This document shows, piece after piece, positions 43,645-55,029 of a stretch of 64,000 bases of DNA. The notes beneath the pieces were generated by a model. The model saw nothing but the letters and a program-made list of their open reading frames with translations. It was not told where the DNA came from and made no database searches. The number at the start of each line of letters is the position of its first letter. Position 1 is the stretch's first letter. The stretch is from positions 25,186,814-25,250,813 of the forward strand of contig OX243824.1 of NCBI GenBank assembly GCA_945859605.1, in the 5' to 3' direction. The stretch is from Lumbricus rubellus (taxonomy: Eukaryota; Annelida; Clitellata; Crassiclitellata; Lumbricidae). The position numbers and the translations under genes are program-made.

Positions 43645-44103
43645 GTATCGCGTCACATCAAAACCACGGCCCTGTTCAATGGAAACAGCATACACTAAAT
43701 GACAGGAACATCAGACTGTCTGTTCCACTATAACCAGAAGGCATCACCTGTCGAGACCACAGTCTCCATCAGTTAAACATACTGCTGCATGTCTACTACT
43801 GATAAACCAGCGTAGGTAGATAGCATATACGATTATTATACGTGCCGATCGATCGGTTACCATAGCAACGTTACATGGGTGTAGACTCTTCTGCAGAGGT
43901 ATAAAACGAGACTGCCGCATAAGGACAATTACTGATCAGGACGATTCATCATTTGTTGCACCTTATAGAAACCGACGCTTTTTGTAATCAGAAGGATTGC
44001 ATACTAATGCATAGGCTAGTATTATTAAACAGCTGAAATAATTCAGGTGCAGATTTGGTCGATTCGCCGCCGAAACGTTCAATCAGTTACATCGTGAGTA
44101 GTC

Positions 44104-44173
44104 AAAGGACATTGGGTAGACTGCATGGTAAGGACATTGGGTAGACTACGTGGTAAGGACATTAGGTAGACTG
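44104..44173. repeat. 27-bp tandem repeat, ~2.6 units
   Basis: AGGACATTGGGTAGACTGC and variants start at about 44106, 44133 and 44157. Confidence 0.9.
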
Positions 44174-44463
44174 CTCAGTGCATCGATTTCGAATGATTTA
44201 TCATCTGATTATAACAATATTATTATTCAAGGCAGCAACTGATTCTGTGAACGAGCTTTAGAGTCTATAGATTGGTGGACATGATTAGAACGGTTCCACG
44301 TTTCTGTGCAGTTTGTACAAACGTACATTGTGTCGATTGCATTTGTATTTTGCACCAGTATTTATTACCATTTTTTATAAATCGCATCTAATAGAGTCGA
44401 CCGTTCGAAGGCGCTCCCAGTGCGCAAGGACCCGCGATATTAGACCGATGATTGCGTCCTAGA

Positions 44464-44706
44464 CATAGGCGTAGAGGACATTTCAGGAGTGGGGGGGGGG
44501 GGCAAAAGTTAAACTTTGCCCGTTACTTCTTACGCCCGAAAATTCTTTTTTTAGTCGTACGGCCGAAATCTTTCGAAAATTTGTGATAGATTTTTTTAAT
44601 ATATTTTTCATAGTCTGATTGCCCGAAAACCATACTTGCCAAATTTGTGGGTTTTGGGGTGCATTTTGCCCCCCACGTACCGGGTACCCCGTCTCCTATG
44701 CCTATG
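44464..44706. mobile_element. hAT-like MITE, family E (243 bp)
   Basis: Exact duplication GTCCTAGA (44456-44463, 44707-44714). Ends CATAGGCGTAGAGG and TCCTATGCCTATG. Shares TTTTTTAGTCGTACGG and TTGCCCGAAAACC with 41180-41425. Confidence 0.85.
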
Positions 44707-44714
44707 GTCCTAGA

Positions 44715-45505
44715 CAGAAGATCTTGGTCACGGGATCGATTCCTGCAAACCTCCCAAAGGTTCACTCACCCTTTCTATCACCAGGTAGCGCTGGTAGACT
44801 AAAAATATAGTGGGTCATATAGACACCTTGCATGGCTGCCACAACTTGTAATTAGCCGTTCATACTGCGACCAATGATCCCTCTAAGCTGTACGTCTGCA
44901 ACCGCACTCATGTCGTGAGACTATACCCCATACAAGTAGGCTAGACGTGACACGCATCCAACCTAAAATGGTTTCCTTCCTCAAAATTGTCTTTGCATGA
45001 TTGTAATTATGGATTCTTCGCAGTGTTCAAATTAGTGTGGCAACACTATGTCTAAGTACTGACGCAGGAAGCTGGTAACTTAGAGTGAACATGGGTCACA
45101 GTATAAGGTATAAGCGGATGAATACGAGTTATGATATATTACAGTTTGACTTTGTAGCAGCCATTCAAGGCGTCTATCTGTCACAATACTCATTCTAGCA
45201 AAGTCACATTGAATAAAAGAAATAATCGCCTGGCATGTTTTGAGCGATGTTTTTTTTCTCATTATCCGTTATTTGCATAATATTTGCATACCCCTTCAGA
45301 AAAGTGGTTTGGAATTCTTGACACGTTCCATCTTGCACATGACATGGTGAACTTATTATTTCAAACAGGGGGCATACATTAAAACAGGAGGCATACATTA
45401 ATGATGCAGCTCACAGAGTGACACAGGCAAGAGAATTCTAATATGAATAAATAATTAGACATCATGAGATTTTATCCAGGGGAGGGGCTGTCCGTTTACC
45501 ACCAA
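44715..45505. other. intergenic, nothing recognised
   Basis: Only short unsupported frames. Confidence 0.4.
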
Positions 45506-45506
45506 A

Positions 45507-45712
45507 ATAGTGGCGGCGTCGTTGCCTTGGAGCCGGAAAGTTCGATGTTCGAATCCACCTTGCCGCGTAAGGACCTTGGACAAGTTCTTCACTCACAATT
45601 GCTCAGCGCTTCGGCGTGAAACCGGTGCAGTGTCCGCTCTGCATTCGGGAGCGCCTCTGAATAGAGAGAGCTTGAAGGGGCGTTATAACAAGTGCACATA
45701 CAAACAAACTAA
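45507..45712 (+). repeat. SINE-1 copy, head partly lost
   Basis: Starts at GGCGGCGTCGTTGCCTTGG. B-box GATGTTCGAATCC, body and tail GGGGCGTTATAACAAGTGC as in the full copy. Confidence 0.75.
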
Positions 45713-45989
45713 TACAACAACAAAATACATAAGAAGACAGGGCGTTGTGGACGTATAAATTGGAACCTTTGAGGCTTCAGATTGGAGACAAATAAGATCA
45801 GATAATTAATCGACACAGCCGACTGCACTGTGTAGCGAATTTTTTCACAAGTGTTGTTGAACGAGTCGTCGCTAAAACCTGATAGACCAGCTGCAGCGAT
45901 AAGGATTCGGTCAACACCGTCAAGTCGCTTCAGTCGTTGACCCTCCTACACCTGAAGTGGACGACCGCTTGCGAATCGCTTACTGCCTC

Positions 45990-46925
45990 GGGATAATTTG
46001 CCGAGTTGCTACCTGTTGCTCAAGACCATAGCTCGAGGGTACGCGTACCCTAAAATAGAATACGTTAAAATACGTACGTACCTTTCAAAACATAGAATAC
46101 GCGTATGGTACGTAGCCTACCGTGCACAAAAATTGTATTCATGGTTTACTCGGCGACCCATATAATAGCCTACGTATAATCTGACGTCAACTGTAAGTCA
46201 TTGAAACCGGTGCTTTCGGTAGCGTAGCAGTAAATTAATTTGATAAATTCTTTGGTTATAATTAATTTAATGCAAATTGTACTGTCTTTTGGATGAGAGC
46301 TAAGTACACGTCACTGGTTTGCAAATTGCTGCAACTCGAAAGTTGCAGTAGGCCTATGTCTTATAAGTTATAGCCTACGCATCAGTCATCGATTCAGCGA
46401 TGCCCAGAGAACATGGGAAGGAATATACGCACATGAAAGTTTTAAAAATGCGAAAAACAATTCTTTGATTGAATGCAATTTTTTTCGACAAACGGTTGAA
46501 ACGGTTCTGGGTTGGATCAGGCAATCGCATAAGAACACACATTTGAAGTGCTGCAGCAGAACTGAGTCGACTGACTGACATTAGTGCATGAAGTGCAATG
46601 TAGGCCTATGCTGGATAAACATAGACCTACAATATAGCATTGCAGCAATTTACTACGCCGTATAAGCTTACTGGGTTGTGATTGTTTGCTTCAATTAAAT
46701 TGAACATTCTTATAGTGAGCAATGACATGGTTAACGTATTTTATTTTTTGTTTACGTACCCTAAAATAGGGTACGTTAAAATACGTACGTACCTTTCAAA
46801 AAATAGAATACGTATGGTACGTACCCTCGAGCTTTGCTCAAGACATTTCTCTTTAGCCCTGGTTGTGCTGGGAGAGCCTCTGATTTGGCTCCTTGAAGAG
46901 GCTCTATAAAAATTTTACTGAATGA
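45990..46925 (+). repeat. LINE-tail fragment interrupted by an 807-bp element
   Basis: GAGTTGCTACCTGTTGCTC...(insertion)...ATTTCTCTTTAGCCCTGG, then GGAGAGCCTCTGATTTGG and GAAGAGGCTCTATAAAAA with a (GAAT)n tail: a plus-strand LINE 3' end. Confidence 0.6.
46027..46833. mobile_element. element with 11-bp target duplication (Mutator-like size), non-coding
   Basis: Flanked by TTGCTCAAGAC (46016-46026, 46834-46844). Inverted ends AGCTCGAGGGTACG / CGTACCCTCGAGCT. A ~75-bp subterminal block (CCCTAAAATAG...GTTAAAATACGTACGTACC...) occurs at both ends in direct orientation. The duplication length suggests Mutator-type (9-11 bp), but no transposase is present. Confidence 0.7.
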
Positions 46926-47105
46926 AAGGACGTATGAATGGATGAGTAAATGAATGAATGAAAGAATGAGTGAGTGAAAGAAAGAAAGAATGAATGGATG
47001 GATGATTGAATGAATGAATGAATGAATGGATGGATGAGTGAATGAATGAATAAATGAAAGAATGAGTGAATGAAAGAAAGAATGAATAAATAAATAAATT
47101 AATTA
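46925..47105. repeat. (GAAT/GGAT)n microsatellite
   Basis: Imperfect 4-bp array ending in an AATT run; probably grew from the LINE tail. Confidence 0.9.
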
Positions 47106-48125
47106 ATTAATTAATACAATTATAGCAGTTGTAGAAAAAATCCCCAAAGGAAATAATAATATTATATCTTGAATCTTAATTGAAGATATTTTAATTGTTT
47201 ACTTAAGAGGGAACTGTATATAATTGTACTGTATCCATCAATTTGTAAAGCGCGTCTCACGTTGAAAACCGATCAATGCTAAAGACCTTGAAAAAGAGAA
47301 CTTAGGGAACAGTTGCAATGTTTGGTAAAGCTAATGCGCGCAACGTCAGGGATTTAGTTTAGGTGATGCTTAAGCTTTTGAAGACCAAAAATTAATAAGG
47401 AATCGATTGGAAGAAAATCCAGTCATGTCAATGTTCAATAAGAGACATCATCGTGAATGCATGTGGATTGAAACATTTTCACCAGTCCTGTAGGTCTACA
47501 TGGCCTATAATTCTGCATGGGGAAAATTTTAATGCCAAGTATTGAAGACAGAAATCCTAGGCTGCTGCACTGATGTTGCCGCCGCTGTTGTTGTCAATTT
47601 ATGAATGCACACAATATAATATAATTATCGACCTAACCAATCGCAATTATAGAGTTTTATTACCGAGGAGAACTACATGTAGAGGTTGTCACTTTGTGTA
47701 TTTTCATGAGCTGATCTTTTATATGCTTTTCAAACTGGAACAAGTTTATTCTTATAACTTGTTATATCCAGCGGCAGGAATTCTCAGAACAGTGGACAAA
47801 ACGGCATTTCCTGGCATTCTGTAGGACTAACCCTTTCTAAGGGGGGAGGTCCACCAGGGCCAGTCTCACATTTGCAACCTTGATTCTTGAGCAAAATAAA
47901 TTTGTCTGTCATAAACAAAGCTATTGTATACGCTGCTCTAAGGCTGTATCATACATTTAGGTCTACTTAAGCTGTCTTAGGTAGTGGCTGAGAAATAGAC
48001 TTTCCCTCCCATATTTCTAGAAATTCAGATTTATAAAACTTCGATGATCCCAGGAATAGATTGGAGAGGAAAGAACCATGCTGAAAACAATAATAGACAT
48101 TGGACAATCGGACCTGCCTAGAGGT
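47106..48125. other. intergenic, nothing recognised
   Basis: No supported feature. Confidence 0.4.
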
Positions 48126-48127
48126 AG

Positions 48128-48160
<33 letters not shown>

Positions 48161-48251
48161 AGAAGAAGAAGAAGAAGAAGAAGAAGAAGAAGAAGAAGAA
48201 GAAGAAGAAAAAGAAGACGACGACGAAGACGAAGACGAAGAAGAAGAAGAA

Positions 48252-48282
<31 letters not shown>

Positions 48283-48499
48283 ACGATGAAGAAGAAGAAG
48301 AAGAAGAAGAAGAAGAAAAAGAAGAAGAAGAAGAAGAAGAAGAAAACGAAGAAGAAGAAGAAGAAGACGAAGACGAAGAAAACGAAGACGAAGACGAAGA
48401 AGAAGAAGAAAAAGACGAATAAGACGAAGAAGAAGAAGAAAAAAAAGAAGAAGAAGAAGACGAAGACGAAGACGAAGAAGAAGAAGAAGAAGAAGAAAT
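48128..48499. repeat. (GAA)n microsatellite, ~370 bp
   Basis: Almost pure purine strand with GAC interruptions. The poly-Ser and poly-Lys frames read across it are not genes. Confidence 0.98.
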
Positions 48500-49062
48500 A
48501 ATAATAATATGTCTAATATTATGTTTCTTCATGTCGCAGAGCCTGGCTGGGCTGAAGATGGTTTGACATCAACTCAATATTTACGATTAGTCTAATGACG
48601 ACATTTCTCATTGGACCAGCAGTTAAATATGTACCCTGACTTATGATCGGATTTAAAAACACAAGGCTACAGCTGCCGTGTAGGCTACACTATGCAGTCT
48701 GGAAATGTACATGTGAGACGCTCGCTTGGTCATTCACTCGATAGACTATGCCATTACCAACTTACCCCGCACACGTCCATGCATGTAACGAATGTTGCAC
48801 GGACCATAATATTATTATGCACCTACAGCAGAGATCTCAAGTTCAACAGAAAAATGCCCGTATGTGAAGTCGCAGGTCGCATAAGTCAGTAGTCATATTA
48901 CATACTGCACACAGTAGGCCTATAATTATTCGTCGACACAAAGTTAAGCAGAAGTGGAGATATGACGTGCAGATCGCTCAAGTTTTTAAAAAAAAAATTC
49001 TAAAAGCAGCTGTAAGTTATACAAGCAGAAGTTCTTTTAACTCAGTCAAAACAGAGCTCTAT
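48500..49062. other. intergenic, nothing recognised
   Basis: No supported feature. Confidence 0.4.
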
Positions 49063-49063
49063 C

Positions 49064-49152
<89 letters not shown>
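49063..49152. repeat. (AAT)n microsatellite
   Basis: About 30 uninterrupted AAT units. Confidence 0.98.
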
Positions 49153-49155
<3 letters not shown>

Positions 49156-49317
49156 GGCCTTAGTTATGAAGCTGTCTCTGTCAACAATTTTCGAAATTCT
49201 CATGGCTGCCATGGGCGCAGAAAAGAGTTCACACGCCACGTGTTTGTGACTATAATAGCCTAGAGTATAGCCTACATGATTTAAAGGTGACAGGAAACAG
49301 TCGTTACTGTCAAAATT

Positions 49318-49846
49318 AATCATGAAAAGACATGTGGCCTATTTACATAGCTATTATTATTATTCTTATTATTGCTGATGTTGTTGTCTGGTAACAAGAC
49401 TGCTGAATCATGAGTGATTGCACGCATGAACAATCGAACATTTTGGATTACTCTCGAAGAGTCAAATGCGTGTGCATGTTAAGGTTGTATCATAAAATTA
49501 AATCAACGCATTGTGTGTTTGGGATTAATGGCCTATAATACCTCGCATAGTTGTTTCGTAAATAGGCTGCCGTATGCTGTAATTCTCGATCATAATAGTT
49601 TTGATAAGTTTTGACAATCCCTGTTCACTGCCTTGATTATTTTTGTGCGTATTCAGGAAATAAACTGATTTGATTGATTTGATTTGATTTGATAAGCCAG
49701 TAGGCCTAGTTAACCTAATAATGGTTCTAAAAGTCGGAATGAAAGACTAAACTGCACCGTCACATTTGCTCCATCATTACATTTGACCCACAGATGCGTT
49801 CACATTTGCATTAGGAATAATTATCATCAACGTTTTTGTTTCAGAT
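49318..49846. repeat. 5' flank shared with 56565-57056
   Basis: CATGAAAAGACATGTG, TTGTCTGGTAACAA, CATGAGTG and AGTTTTGATAA-type blocks recur in order upstream of the second copy of the gene, showing a duplicated unit of at least 2 kb. A (TTGAT)n stretch (49668-49693) ends a possible LINE tail here. Confidence 0.65.
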
Positions 49847-49852
49847 CATCAA
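49840..49852 (+). other. splice acceptor upstream of the unknown GT-like gene, copy 1
   Basis: GTTTTTGTTTCAG, then ATCATC, 47-48 nt before the start codon. The second copy has the same acceptor (57057). Confidence 0.65.
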
Positions 49853-49899
49853 TGAAGACATCGACTCACAAGCATTGTTTCTAAAAACCAATTCTCACG

Positions 49900-51213
49900 A
49901 TGAAAAAGAGCAGATTTCACATTCTTCTGCTCGTTGTCTTGATATCAGTGATCGCAAGTCATCGGTATCTTAGCACGTATATATTTGTTCAAGAAAAACA
50001 GAGTGAAGATATTATAGAAGAAGAATACGTTGGTCCCCCAACGGTTTTCAAGTCAAAGCCGTTCGTTATCTGGACCAGTGACTTCCACATTGCACCAATC
50101 CACGATGTGAAAACATTCCTGAAGCCAATGGGTGTTAAAATGATTGATAAAAATCTTGACTACACGCGATGTCACTTAACAAAAACCTGCGAAGGAATGA
50201 AGTCATTGAAGATTATCAATCCACACAATGCGTTGCATTTGGATTATAGTCTGATTTCTAAGTTTTACGATGCTTACAAAAACGACACAGAAATGCAGTC
50301 AGTGGATGCCTTCGCCTGCTTTCACGTGCCTTCTCTATGTGAGTTGTTTGAACCGTTTAATAAGAGTCTAATAATATATTCAACAATACGATACGAACTC
50401 GGACGATTTGAAGAAGAGAGATGGAAGAAATGGAATCGGAATCTCATTCGCTATGCATCGATGCCATGGAATGTTATCGCTGCAAACAATCGATATGATG
50501 TCGAATATATCAAGTACTTCACTGGAATTCAACCAATGTGGATACCGAGTTTTTGTGGCTACACTAAACAGACATACAATGCCACAAGAAAAGGATTTAT
50601 TATCGCTCAAAACCACGACGAACACTTCATGCCAATCGTTCTAAAAAATCTGACTGAAGCACTCAAATTGGCAAATAGTTCATTTGAAATATGGTCAATT
50701 AGACAAAAGTATCCTCATTACCAATATTCGGACATTGTCGCTCATCAGGGAATTGTACACGTGCCGTATCAAGTGTCGGTGATGAGCTTTTTCGAGCAGT
50801 ATCGAATGAACATACCTTTGTTTGCCCCGACACAGAAACTTCTGTCTCAATGGGTGTGCGACCATCAAGCAATGACGGGTCGAAGGTGGAATTGGTACAG
50901 TGGACGAAAAGAAAATAAGTCAACCATTGGAGCTCACCATTCCCAGCAATCCGTTCCCGACCCGAATTCTTTGGAGTTGTATGCTGTTCGTTATTGGATA
51001 AAATACAGTGATTATTATCACTTTCCCCACGTTACTTATTACAAGTCGATACCCGATTTGGTGAGGATCTTAAACAACATTACGTCAGAAGATTTGCAAT
51101 TAATTAGTGAACGAATGGAACGCTTCAATATTCAAGATGAGAAAAGATTACAAGCTCAATGGAAGAACATATTGTTGACTATTGCAAAACACAGTAGCAA
51201 TAGACCTTACTAA
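49900..51213 (+). CDS. type II membrane protein, putative glycosyltransferase of unnamed family, copy 1
   Basis: 437 residues, single exon. Basic tail (MKKSRFH), anchor at about 8-20 and a large lumenal domain with sequons (129, 154, 227, 250, 259, 339, 393). I do not recognise a named family. Features suggesting a glycosyltransferase: type II layout; residues 187-220 (SMPWNVIAANNRYDVEYIKYFTG, then WIPSFCGYT) resembling the linker of GT-B enzymes; and a C-terminal block with HQGIVHVPYQVSVMSFFEQY (282-301) plus RMNIPLFAPT (302-311), like the donor-binding helix region of GT-B folds where a Glu follows a short Ser/Phe run. Cys at 91, 97, 140, 147, 219 and 320 could form disulphides. The neighbouring GT15 and GT11 genes make a glycan role plausible but do not prove it. 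Copy 2 at 57116 is close in sequence. Confidence 0.82.
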   Translation: MKKSRFHILLLVVLISVIASHRYLSTYIFVQEKQSEDIIEEEYVGPPTVFKSKPFVIWTSDFHIAPIHDVKTFLKPMGVKMIDKNLDYTRCHLTKTCEGMKSLKIINPHNALHLDYSLISKFYDAYKNDTEMQSVDAFACFHVPSLCELFEPFNKSLIIYSTIRYELGRFEEERWKKWNRNLIRYASMPWNVIAANNRYDVEYIKYFTGIQPMWIPSFCGYTKQTYNATRKGFIIAQNHDEHFMPIVLKNLTEALKLANSSFEIWSIRQKYPHYQYSDIVAHQGIVHVPYQVSVMSFFEQYRMNIPLFAPTQKLLSQWVCDHQAMTGRRWNWYSGRKENKSTIGAHHSQQSVPDPNSLELYAVRYWIKYSDYYHFPHVTYYKSIPDLVRILNNITSEDLQLISERMERFNIQDEKRLQAQWKNILLTIAKHSSNRPY

Positions 51214-51262
51214 GTGTCATTATAGGAGCTGTGATGTGTTTAATTGGGGTATGGCCCATTTG

Positions 51263-51402
51263 CAGCGACTGGATATATCCAATTTCTTCAGATTTTCATG
51301 CCTAGTGAGAAACAAGAAACAAGATCATGTCAAAGAAGGTCAATGAAATCTAATGGAATACAGTATTATAATTTAAATTGTGATGAACTGACGTATTCGA
51401 GC
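51263..51402. repeat. 3'-flank segment duplicated at 52673-52817
   Basis: CCAATTTCTTCA.ATTTTC.TG, GCCTAGTGAGAAACAAG, CATGTCAAAGAAGGTCAATG and TGATGAACTGACGTATT recur 1.4 kb downstream at about 95% identity. Confidence 0.85.
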
Positions 51403-51539
51403 TGGGAGACAAATCGTGAACTTGCGTAAGACTAATTTATTTGACATCTCTAGTGAAAGGAAAACAGATTTGTTTCGATGGATACGATAATATAGAAATA
51501 TTGTAGTTGCAAATCATTCCACTAATTTGTTAAAATGTA

Positions 51540-51725
51540 ATGCACGGGTTCTGGTAGCCTATCCCTAGAGCTAACCCCCGAGAGATGAATTGATCTTTTC
51601 CCCGGATGGAATATACCTGTATAGACTATTATACTTGGGATAAACCATTCTATTCCAATTATTTTAAAATGTGTATAATTGAAAAAGTATGCTGTAATCA
51701 ACATTTAAAGTGACTAGTTGTTTTA
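51540..51725. mobile_element. decayed family C element fragment
   Basis: CCCCGGATGGAATATACC, TATAGACTAT, GGGATAAACCATTCTATTCC and AATGTGTATAATTGAAA align with 2270-2360 of the full element. Termini are lost. Confidence 0.65.
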
Positions 51726-52550
51726 TGTGTCTTAAGCAATGTTCAGACAATTGCTCTGGTAGTCTCTCATTGTCTTTCTCTAGTCTCAAAACCTGCTTTT
51801 TCTCTCGGGTGTGCACGCACTGAGTGCGCTTCTGAAAGGCTCTTTGCCGCGAGAAGCGCATTATAAAATAATGGTCAGATACAATAAAATAGAATATAAT
51901 GCAATACAATAATCTAAATCAGTGATTCCCAACCTGCGTGCCGCGGCATACTAGTGAATTCTTGAGTCCCCTCCACAACCCCACCACCCTTCCTCCACCA
52001 CCCAAACCCCCTCAAACCCCACCCTCCCCTCCACCCCCATCCACCAGCATCCCACCCCAACCCTCCCCCTTATAGTGCGACTAACCTTATAGCGTTTACG
52101 ACAAGGACAGTAGGCCTCTAATATTGTTGTCGTTTAGGCCTATCACTGCGAAAACTTTGAATTCGTCAGAGGGTATTCTTCGCATACCGGGAACCTTAAG
52201 ACTAGTCTTATGGACTCTATTATTAGTCGCACTCTAGCCACACAGACGCATTCAGGCAAAATACAATGGCGCCTACGTCGCTAGCATTTCATAAGACTAA
52301 ATGTGTTTCAGTGCTTCGATTGAGAATGGACGGCGTCCAGGCACTAAGTCTTGTTTTTAAAGTCTGATCGCCGCTGCATGTTCTGCATTGGCAATCTTCA
52401 TACATCGGCATACCTCTAGTCTGCGAAGTGAAACAGATTGCCTTTGTGGAACCGATTCAGAGATATGATACACCTCGTGTAACCTATAGCTAAAGTCGCA
52501 TGCCCATTATAATAGCCTATAGAGTTCAAATTAATAGTTGAACCGAATCT
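51726..52550. other. intergenic; C-rich stretch at 51960-52070
   Basis: ACCCCACCACCCTTCC-type sequence at 51970-52070 is low-complexity. CCCAACCTGCGTGCCGCGGC near 51928 resembles a decayed hAT end, but I found no partner. No gene. Confidence 0.4.
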
Positions 52551-52552
52551 CT

Positions 52553-52668
52553 GTCTCTATCTCTGTGTCTGTGTCTGTGTCTGTCTCTGTCTCTGTCTCT
52601 GTTTCTCTGTCTCTGTTTCTGTCACTGTTTCTCTGTCGCTGTTTCTCTGTCTCTGTCTCTATCTCTGT
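52553..52668. repeat. (TCTGTC)n microsatellite
   Basis: TCTCTGTCTGTG-type array. Confidence 0.95.
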
Positions 52669-52672
52669 CCAG

Positions 52673-52817
52673 TTGCAGTGACTGGATTACATGTATATCC
52701 AATTTCTTCAAATTTTCGTGCCTAGTGAGAAACAAGAAACAAGATTATGTCAAAGAAGGTCAATGAAATATAATGGAATACAGTATTATATTTAAATTGT
52801 GATGAACTGACGTATTA
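52673..52817. repeat. copy of 51263-51402
   Basis: Same sequence as the 3' flank of the gene at 49900-51213, with TACATGTA (52688-52695) where the other copy has only a TA. Confidence 0.85.
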
Positions 52818-53042
52818 ATCCCTACACGATTAATCTCTTCCTCTCCGTCATTGAAATGACAGTGTAGAAATTAAAAAATATATAAAATGGGGAGGGTATA
52901 TTTATTGAAGTCTTAAACCATGTCTTTCTTTCACTGAAATTATGAGAATTTCTCTTGAGGTGATAATTTAAAATGTTATGTTTCGAGTGTGAGCAGTGCT
53001 GAAATGCTAAAAAACGCAAGTCTTATATAATAATTATATTGG

Positions 53043-53803
53043 CAGTGGCGTAACAATAGGGTAAACTGGGTATACAAAGTCTAGGGGCTCCCGAGTGTAG
53101 AGGCCCCAGAGGGGCCCCCGAGTTTGCAAGACTCCGAAAAATATGTTAATCTTTTACCCGTTTGCCCCGAGAATATCCGCTGAAAACAGGCTTAAAATTT
53201 AAAAATTAACTGGTAAAGGGTTAAATAAATATTGTAGTAGACTAAGTAGACGGTACCATAAACGTGTCAGACTCTCAGTAGTCAGTACGGTTAGGCCTAC
53301 CCAAGAACCCGTCAAGTTCCGTCAACCCGACACGATGCGACGAGTCGGACTCGGAGGCGCCCAGCTCCAGCAGTGCACAGCCCTAATGTTTAATTAGTGA
53401 TTACTTTCCGGTCCCGGAAATGGCGTCATTGCATTTGCATGGTGTTGACATTATTTTAGAGAAACTTATTTTCGTGAAATAAATTGCGCATCTCATTGGA
53501 AAAAAGAGTTCTGGGTTTTGACTGAATGACTTCACACTATAGCAAAGGACTTCAACCAAACCTTACATAGGCCGTTAAGGCCAGCCTACTTAACTTCAGT
53601 CGCACATGTCATAGGCTAATTGTCATTTCAGCTTTGTTGGGAACTTACAGTTTACTGTAATTTGTACTTGTATCTTGTTCATATACATCAGCATTTCAGT
53701 AAATTAATAAGTAATAATACATTTCAATAGCCTAAGTACCGTAGGGAGAGGGCCCACCTTCATATTTTGTCTAGGGGCCCCCGAGTTCCTAGTTACGCCA
53801 CTG
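53043..53803. mobile_element. hAT-like element (761 bp)
   Basis: Termini CAGTGGCGTAACAATAGG and, reversed, CAGTGGCGTAACTAGGAAC. Flanks TATATTGG (53035-53042) and TATATAGG (53804-53811) differ at one base. No intact frame. Confidence 0.85.
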
Positions 53804-53811
53804 TATATAGG

Positions 53812-54316
53812 CTAGGTCTACATGTACGTTTATTCACCACGAGGGTAGAAAGTAAAAGATATAAATTATTTTATAACCATGCAGATGCAAAAAAACTGGC
53901 ATAGAAAAACCGATCACTTCTGCGATCTAACGTAGAAATATCAACACCATGCTGATTGCAAATAGATACAAAGTCAACATTGTAGCTGTACCCCGGTATC
54001 CTCTGCCACAGACTTGGAGGACCCTGTTGTTATGGGTTCCATACAACAATCTACCAAAAGCTTAGTTTACGCATGTGCAGTATAATTATGAACTGGATCT
54101 AACCGACCAGAATGATTGTAGGATGTTCTTTACACTAGGCCTAGGCCTATCCGTTATTTTCCACGGATGGCAGAACTTGTTTACTACGTTCAGGTTCAAA
54201 TGACATCAACATAGGCCTATAGATCTATTATAGGTCTATATCGACGATGTTGGTTAGACTCACTTTCTTTTCTCAAACAACATAATATTTGCCTGTCATA
54301 AAAATTTCATGACAGG
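53812..54316. other. intergenic, nothing recognised
   Basis: No supported feature apart from several TAGGCCTA palindromes at 54135-54235. Confidence 0.4.
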
Positions 54317-54384
54317 AATGAATGGCTATGTAAAGCGGACTGTATTATACACATTACACAGTCTGCTTAACATAGTCATTCATT
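54317..54384. other. 68-bp perfect-type hairpin
   Basis: Arms 54317-54343 (AATGAATGGCTATGTAAAGC...) and 54358-54384 pair at 24 of 27 positions around a 14-nt loop. It could be a precursor-like RNA hairpin or a very small foldback element. Confidence 0.5.
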
Positions 54385-54714
54385 TTTCATACGCTGATGT
54401 AAGGCTGTAGGCCTATCAGACGTCGTTTGCATGGGCTATTGTTGGCCTATATAATGGAAGAGCTATCGGCTACCTAGAATATCTGTCTCGCAAATATTGT
54501 AGCCTATGTAGCCCAGCAATAATTTCTAAAGGCTTCATAAATTCCGGCAACAAGTCTATTAATTATTGGGTATGAAAGGCGAAACGCAAAATTAAGCTGC
54601 ACAATCACATTTGCCCAATTTGAATAACATAGTTCTTTCCTTTAAGTAAACGTTTGTAAACGCACTACGTTGTACGTGCACAAGCTATGCAGTGATTGTA
54701 ATTAATACCAATTC

Positions 54715-54860
54715 TAACTACTAGGCTAACAGAGCAGATAGCCTGCAGTACACGGCGCTAATGTCAACCTACAAAGCACGTCCTCCCTACGAGGCTCGAT
54801 CTCCGTAACTGTCGCTGGCCATGTCAGTGTGTTATCCATTGCGCTAGCACCCTAAGTCCT
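54715..54860 (-). repeat. SINE-3 copy
   Basis: On the minus strand: A-box-like GCTAGCGCAATGGATAAC, B-box-like GAGATCGAGCCTC, then GTGCTTTGTAGGTTGACATT and GCAGGCTATCTGCTCTGTTA. Confidence 0.6.
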
Positions 54861-55029
54861 GGCAATGACATAGAAATCCTTGAAGTAATTTCAGTCAAGA
54901 TATCTTCGTGTAAGGCTACTCTTCAACATTCAGCCTACCCGCTCTACCCGATCATCTGCCTGTCTGACTATCTCGACCCCAGGTCACTACTCATCTGAAG
55001 TTCTCCAACAGAGCCTTAACCAACAAAAC

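Noticed and set aside
48017..48532. 171-residue Ser-rich frame (minus strand) and 133-residue Lys-rich frame (plus strand)
   Set aside because: Both are direct readings of the (GAA)n microsatellite; no non-repetitive coding part.
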